Positions 31,001 to 31,945 of a stretch of 31,945 nucleotides of DNA are shown piece by piece. A program made the position numbers and the translations under genes. Position 1 is the stretch's first letter. Every line of letters begins with the position of its first letter. The stretch comes from Neisseria lactamica (lineage in GTDB: Bacteria > Pseudomonadota > Gammaproteobacteria > Burkholderiales > Neisseriaceae). Below the pieces are notes generated by a model that was not told the DNA's origin, made no database searches, and saw nothing but the letters and a program-made list of their open reading frames with translations. The stretch covers positions 1 through 31,945 of the forward strand of contig JUNU01000204.1 in NCBI GenBank assembly GCA_001067655.1, written 5' to 3'.

Positions 31001-31819
31001 ATTGTCTTCTCGCAATTGAAGGTTTAGCTCGGATAAAGATTGGATTTGTTGTTCTAGTAAGGATATTTTTTGAATACAGTCGGAATATCCCAAATGATGT
31101 TGCATAAACAGCGCGCGGTTTTTCTCGTAGACTTTTTGCCAGTCTTCGCGGTTTAAATCAGGATTTTGCTCTAAGCGGTTAATCAGCGATGACCCGTCAC
31201 GGCGTTTGCGGTAGCGGAACAACACTTCCGGAATACGGATAACGGTTCCGCCGTTGCTTAAGAGGCGTATCCAAAAATCCCAGTCTTCGTGTGTCGTCAG
31301 GTTTTCATCAAATCCACCCAATGCGGCAAAATCTTCGGCGCGGTGCATGGAGACGGATGAAGGAAAACGGTTGCCCATCAAAAGGCTTTCCAAACCGTCA
31401 TAATCCGGCAGATTCCACAAACCTTCTTGCGCATCGAAATATTCCGCCAACGGATACACCAGCTTGCAGTCGGGATTGTTTTCCAAAACCGTGACGCATT
31501 TTTCGATGTAATCCGGCAGGATGAGGTCGTCTGAATCGAGAAACAGGAAGTATTTGCCCCCCGCCAGCCTCGCCGCATGATTTCGGGCGGCGGCAACGCC
31601 TTGATTGTTTTGTACGGCGTAACGTATTGCGGGCTTGTCCGCCAGAAACTCCCTCAAATAATCGGCGTGTTCCGGGTCGGAGCCGTCATCAACAATGATG
31701 ATTTCAAAATTCTGATGGCTTTGGCTAAGGACGGACTGGATGGTTTCTACAATGTATTCCTTACAGTTGTAGTAAGGGATCATCACGGAGACGGTGGGGG
31801 ACTGGGCTTGATGATTCAT
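28100..31819 (-). CDS. Large three-module glycosyltransferase with coiled coil
   Basis: 1239 residues. Module 1 (about 1-225) is a GT2-family GT-A domain: VSVMIPYYNCKEYIVETIQS, IIIVDDGS, the metal-binding D95-S-D-D98, and HEDWDFWIRL. A coiled coil (about 245-390) is rich in Gln, Glu and Leu with repeats such as LNENRxxxEQxI. Module 2 (about 493-830) is GT-B-like: SIPQCKKYRVIQKQEML, TLWDVDDLIFD, IIYGSGTKTHNIDFL and NIKYLEASITKVASVCS. Module 3 (about 850-1235) is a GT4-type GT-B domain: FNVYYHPQSFGGATIVAEQL, RFGYVGGKTKIKGVHLILEA, FPTQWKESFGLTVREAVLRD and DAGGVSEDIIDG. Such multi-module enzymes assemble surface polysaccharide repeat units at the membrane. The start is supported by AAAGGA. Donor sugars are unknown. 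Confidence 0.88.
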   Translation of the reverse strand: MNHQAQSPTVSVMIPYYNCKEYIVETIQSVLSQSHQNFEIIIVDDGSDPEHADYLREFLADKPAIRYAVQNNQGVAAARNHAARLAGGKYFLFLDSDDLILPDYIEKCVTVLENNPDCKLVYPLAEYFDAQEGLWNLPDYDGLESLLMGNRFPSSVSMHRAEDFAALGGFDENLTTHEDWDFWIRLLSNGGTVIRIPEVLFRYRKRRDGSSLINRLEQNPDLNREDWQKVYEKNRALFMQHHLGYSDCIQKISLLEQQIQSLSELNLQLREDNTNMQNQNQELQHVMAKLLQQTELSAKQTESLQQQIDMLMQLMVRSQAAEEQSKEQEKQIELLKKQIDTLQQEKQSLEHTINTLNENRQSFEQAIHGLNENRALLEQHIRQESQRLAKYKGLWTVKVFKPFVKTEQAISSANRYRKGFRLLVREKGSIGKAYQFLRRHYKQTHSIKSVKQLLKMVGSSPVVAQEILGVQADPIPQTFIQRLTKHAADTLAPKVAIIAELSIPQCKKYRVIQKQEMLEELGIPCSVTSWTDSNEAKKQISLASLVIFYRVPGFDSVMDLIAECRRLNIKTLWDVDDLIFDEDVLKTSSTINSLEPAEREGVINGAKLYRQAMLACDEGIASTSGLAKAMKEAGLETVYVVENALDDETLAAARSIEGRLKKQEDGLIRIIYGSGTKTHNIDFLEAAPALANILKENPNVRFRIIGYLELPEYFDEVQSQIERIPFCNYTEYLAYLSECDISIAPLENFVFNDAKSNIKYLEASITKVASVCSPRAAFADVIVNGENGFLADSEQQWHEAFDTLIQNSELRDSMAQAAYRTVTETYSPQAIGSTQLAPAVRFESAAKGKTKVLSFNVYYHPQSFGGATIVAEQLNKLLADEEAYEIYAVTTLPMKSWLPPYSVIRYEYGKVTVFGVAVPSEDAAAHENPRFDAAVKDIIKLVQPDIAHIHCIQSMGVGMVDICREAGVKTLVTLHDAWWICPNQFMLDENEVFREQWNTEDERSKTIARALSKIDMLLAPSKYFAELHERTLGRNVLVNKNGVTRPLGQISKRKKDVIRFGYVGGKTKIKGVHLILEAFRKRRFPNTELVVVDNMLNVGARSFFDSDFDGVERFRIEPAYSQDTIDHFFSEIDVLLFPTQWKESFGLTVREAVLRDVWVIATDAGGVSEDIIDGENGTVIPFDSGVEELSRAIAEVCERYQAMDDGAVIELPKSHIRTFTEQKDELAGLYQEMLSNQVD
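31524..31535 (+). repeat. DUS encoding the DxD motif of the GT2 module
   Basis: An exact AGGTCGTCTGAA on the plus strand. On the coding strand it spans the last base of Asp95 through Ser96-Asp97-Asp98 and into Leu99, that is, the metal-binding motif of module 1. Confidence 0.92.
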
Positions 31820-31875
31820 GCGGATAGTTCCTTTCTGTCTGTTCGGCAGCCTTCCTTGTCTTGCAGCTCGGTGTT

Positions 31876-31887
31876 TTCAGACGACCT
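31876..31887 (-). repeat. Single DUS upstream of the large glycosyltransferase
   Basis: An exact DUS on the minus strand in the leader of the gene starting at 31819, six bases from the Correia terminus. Confidence 0.9.
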
Positions 31888-31893
31888 CTTAAA

Positions 31894-31945
31894 TATAGTG
31901 GATTAAATTTAAACCAGTACGGCGTTGCCTCGCCTTGCCGTACTA
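31894..31945. repeat. Correia repeat element, cut by the window edge
   Basis: Begins with TATAGTGGATTAAATTTAAA and continues as ACCAGTACGGCGTTGCCTCG, the known start and body of neisserial Correia elements (small non-autonomous mobile repeats with 26-bp termini). The sequence seems to follow the short, internally deleted form. Correia termini can supply promoters; minus-strand TATATT at the terminus could drive the glycosyltransferase, but no good -35 box is visible. Confidence 0.85.

Noticed and set aside
1..31945. CRISPR array
   Set aside because: The frequent repeats are DUS copies scattered at irregular distances and in both orientations, not regularly spaced repeats with spacers.

Overview
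The window is chromosomal DNA from a commensal Neisseria. The strongest evidence is the density of the 12-mer AGGTCGTCTGAA, the DNA uptake sequence (DUS) dialect described for the N. mucosa/sicca/macacae group. I read about 35 exact copies plus a dozen one-base variants, many as inverted pairs forming terminators. Other neisserial marks are a complete mtrR-mtrCDE locus, one perfect dRS3 repeat, and Correia-type termini (TATAGTGGATTAA). The species cannot be fixed from this alone. I saw no rRNA, tRNA, CRISPR, insertion-sequence transposase or prophage.

Layout. (1) 1-7110: the MtrCDE tripartite efflux pump (minus strand) with its divergent TetR repressor gene mtrR. The two promoters overlap head to head. 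(2) 7189-10001: ettA (ABC-F translation factor) and an unrecognised 236-residue protein. (3) 10051-15438: a de novo NAD cluster. nadB, an SMR-family exporter and nadA lie on the minus strand; a degenerate-Nudix regulator (NadQ/NrtR type) and nadC lie on the plus strand. A near-perfect 27-bp palindrome covers the nadA promoter between nadA and the regulator gene. (4) 15617-19593: a small lipoprotein, mtgA and aroE (adjacent, 1 bp apart), and glnA, whose consensus-like promoter has a DUS as its spacer. (5) 19612-24435: a Slam-type outer-membrane protein, a small exported protein, lspA-ispH and fabG. (6) 24443-31945: a surface-glycan region with three tandem paralogous GT-B-like glycosyltransferases and a 1239-residue protein carrying three glycosyltransferase modules and a coiled coil. 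The window ends inside a Correia element.

How the parts fit. Region 3 is a self-contained pathway from aspartate to nicotinate mononucleotide (NadB, NadA, NadC), with its probable feedback regulator encoded inside it. Region 1 exports hydrophobic agents. Region 6 probably builds a surface polysaccharide or lipooligosaccharide extension. The main theme of the hunt is that DUS copies are woven into functional sites: a promoter spacer, a start codon, stop codons, an enzyme linker, and the metal-binding motif of a glycosyltransferase. The best candidates for something undescribed are the NAD operator/regulator pair and the glycosyltransferase cluster.
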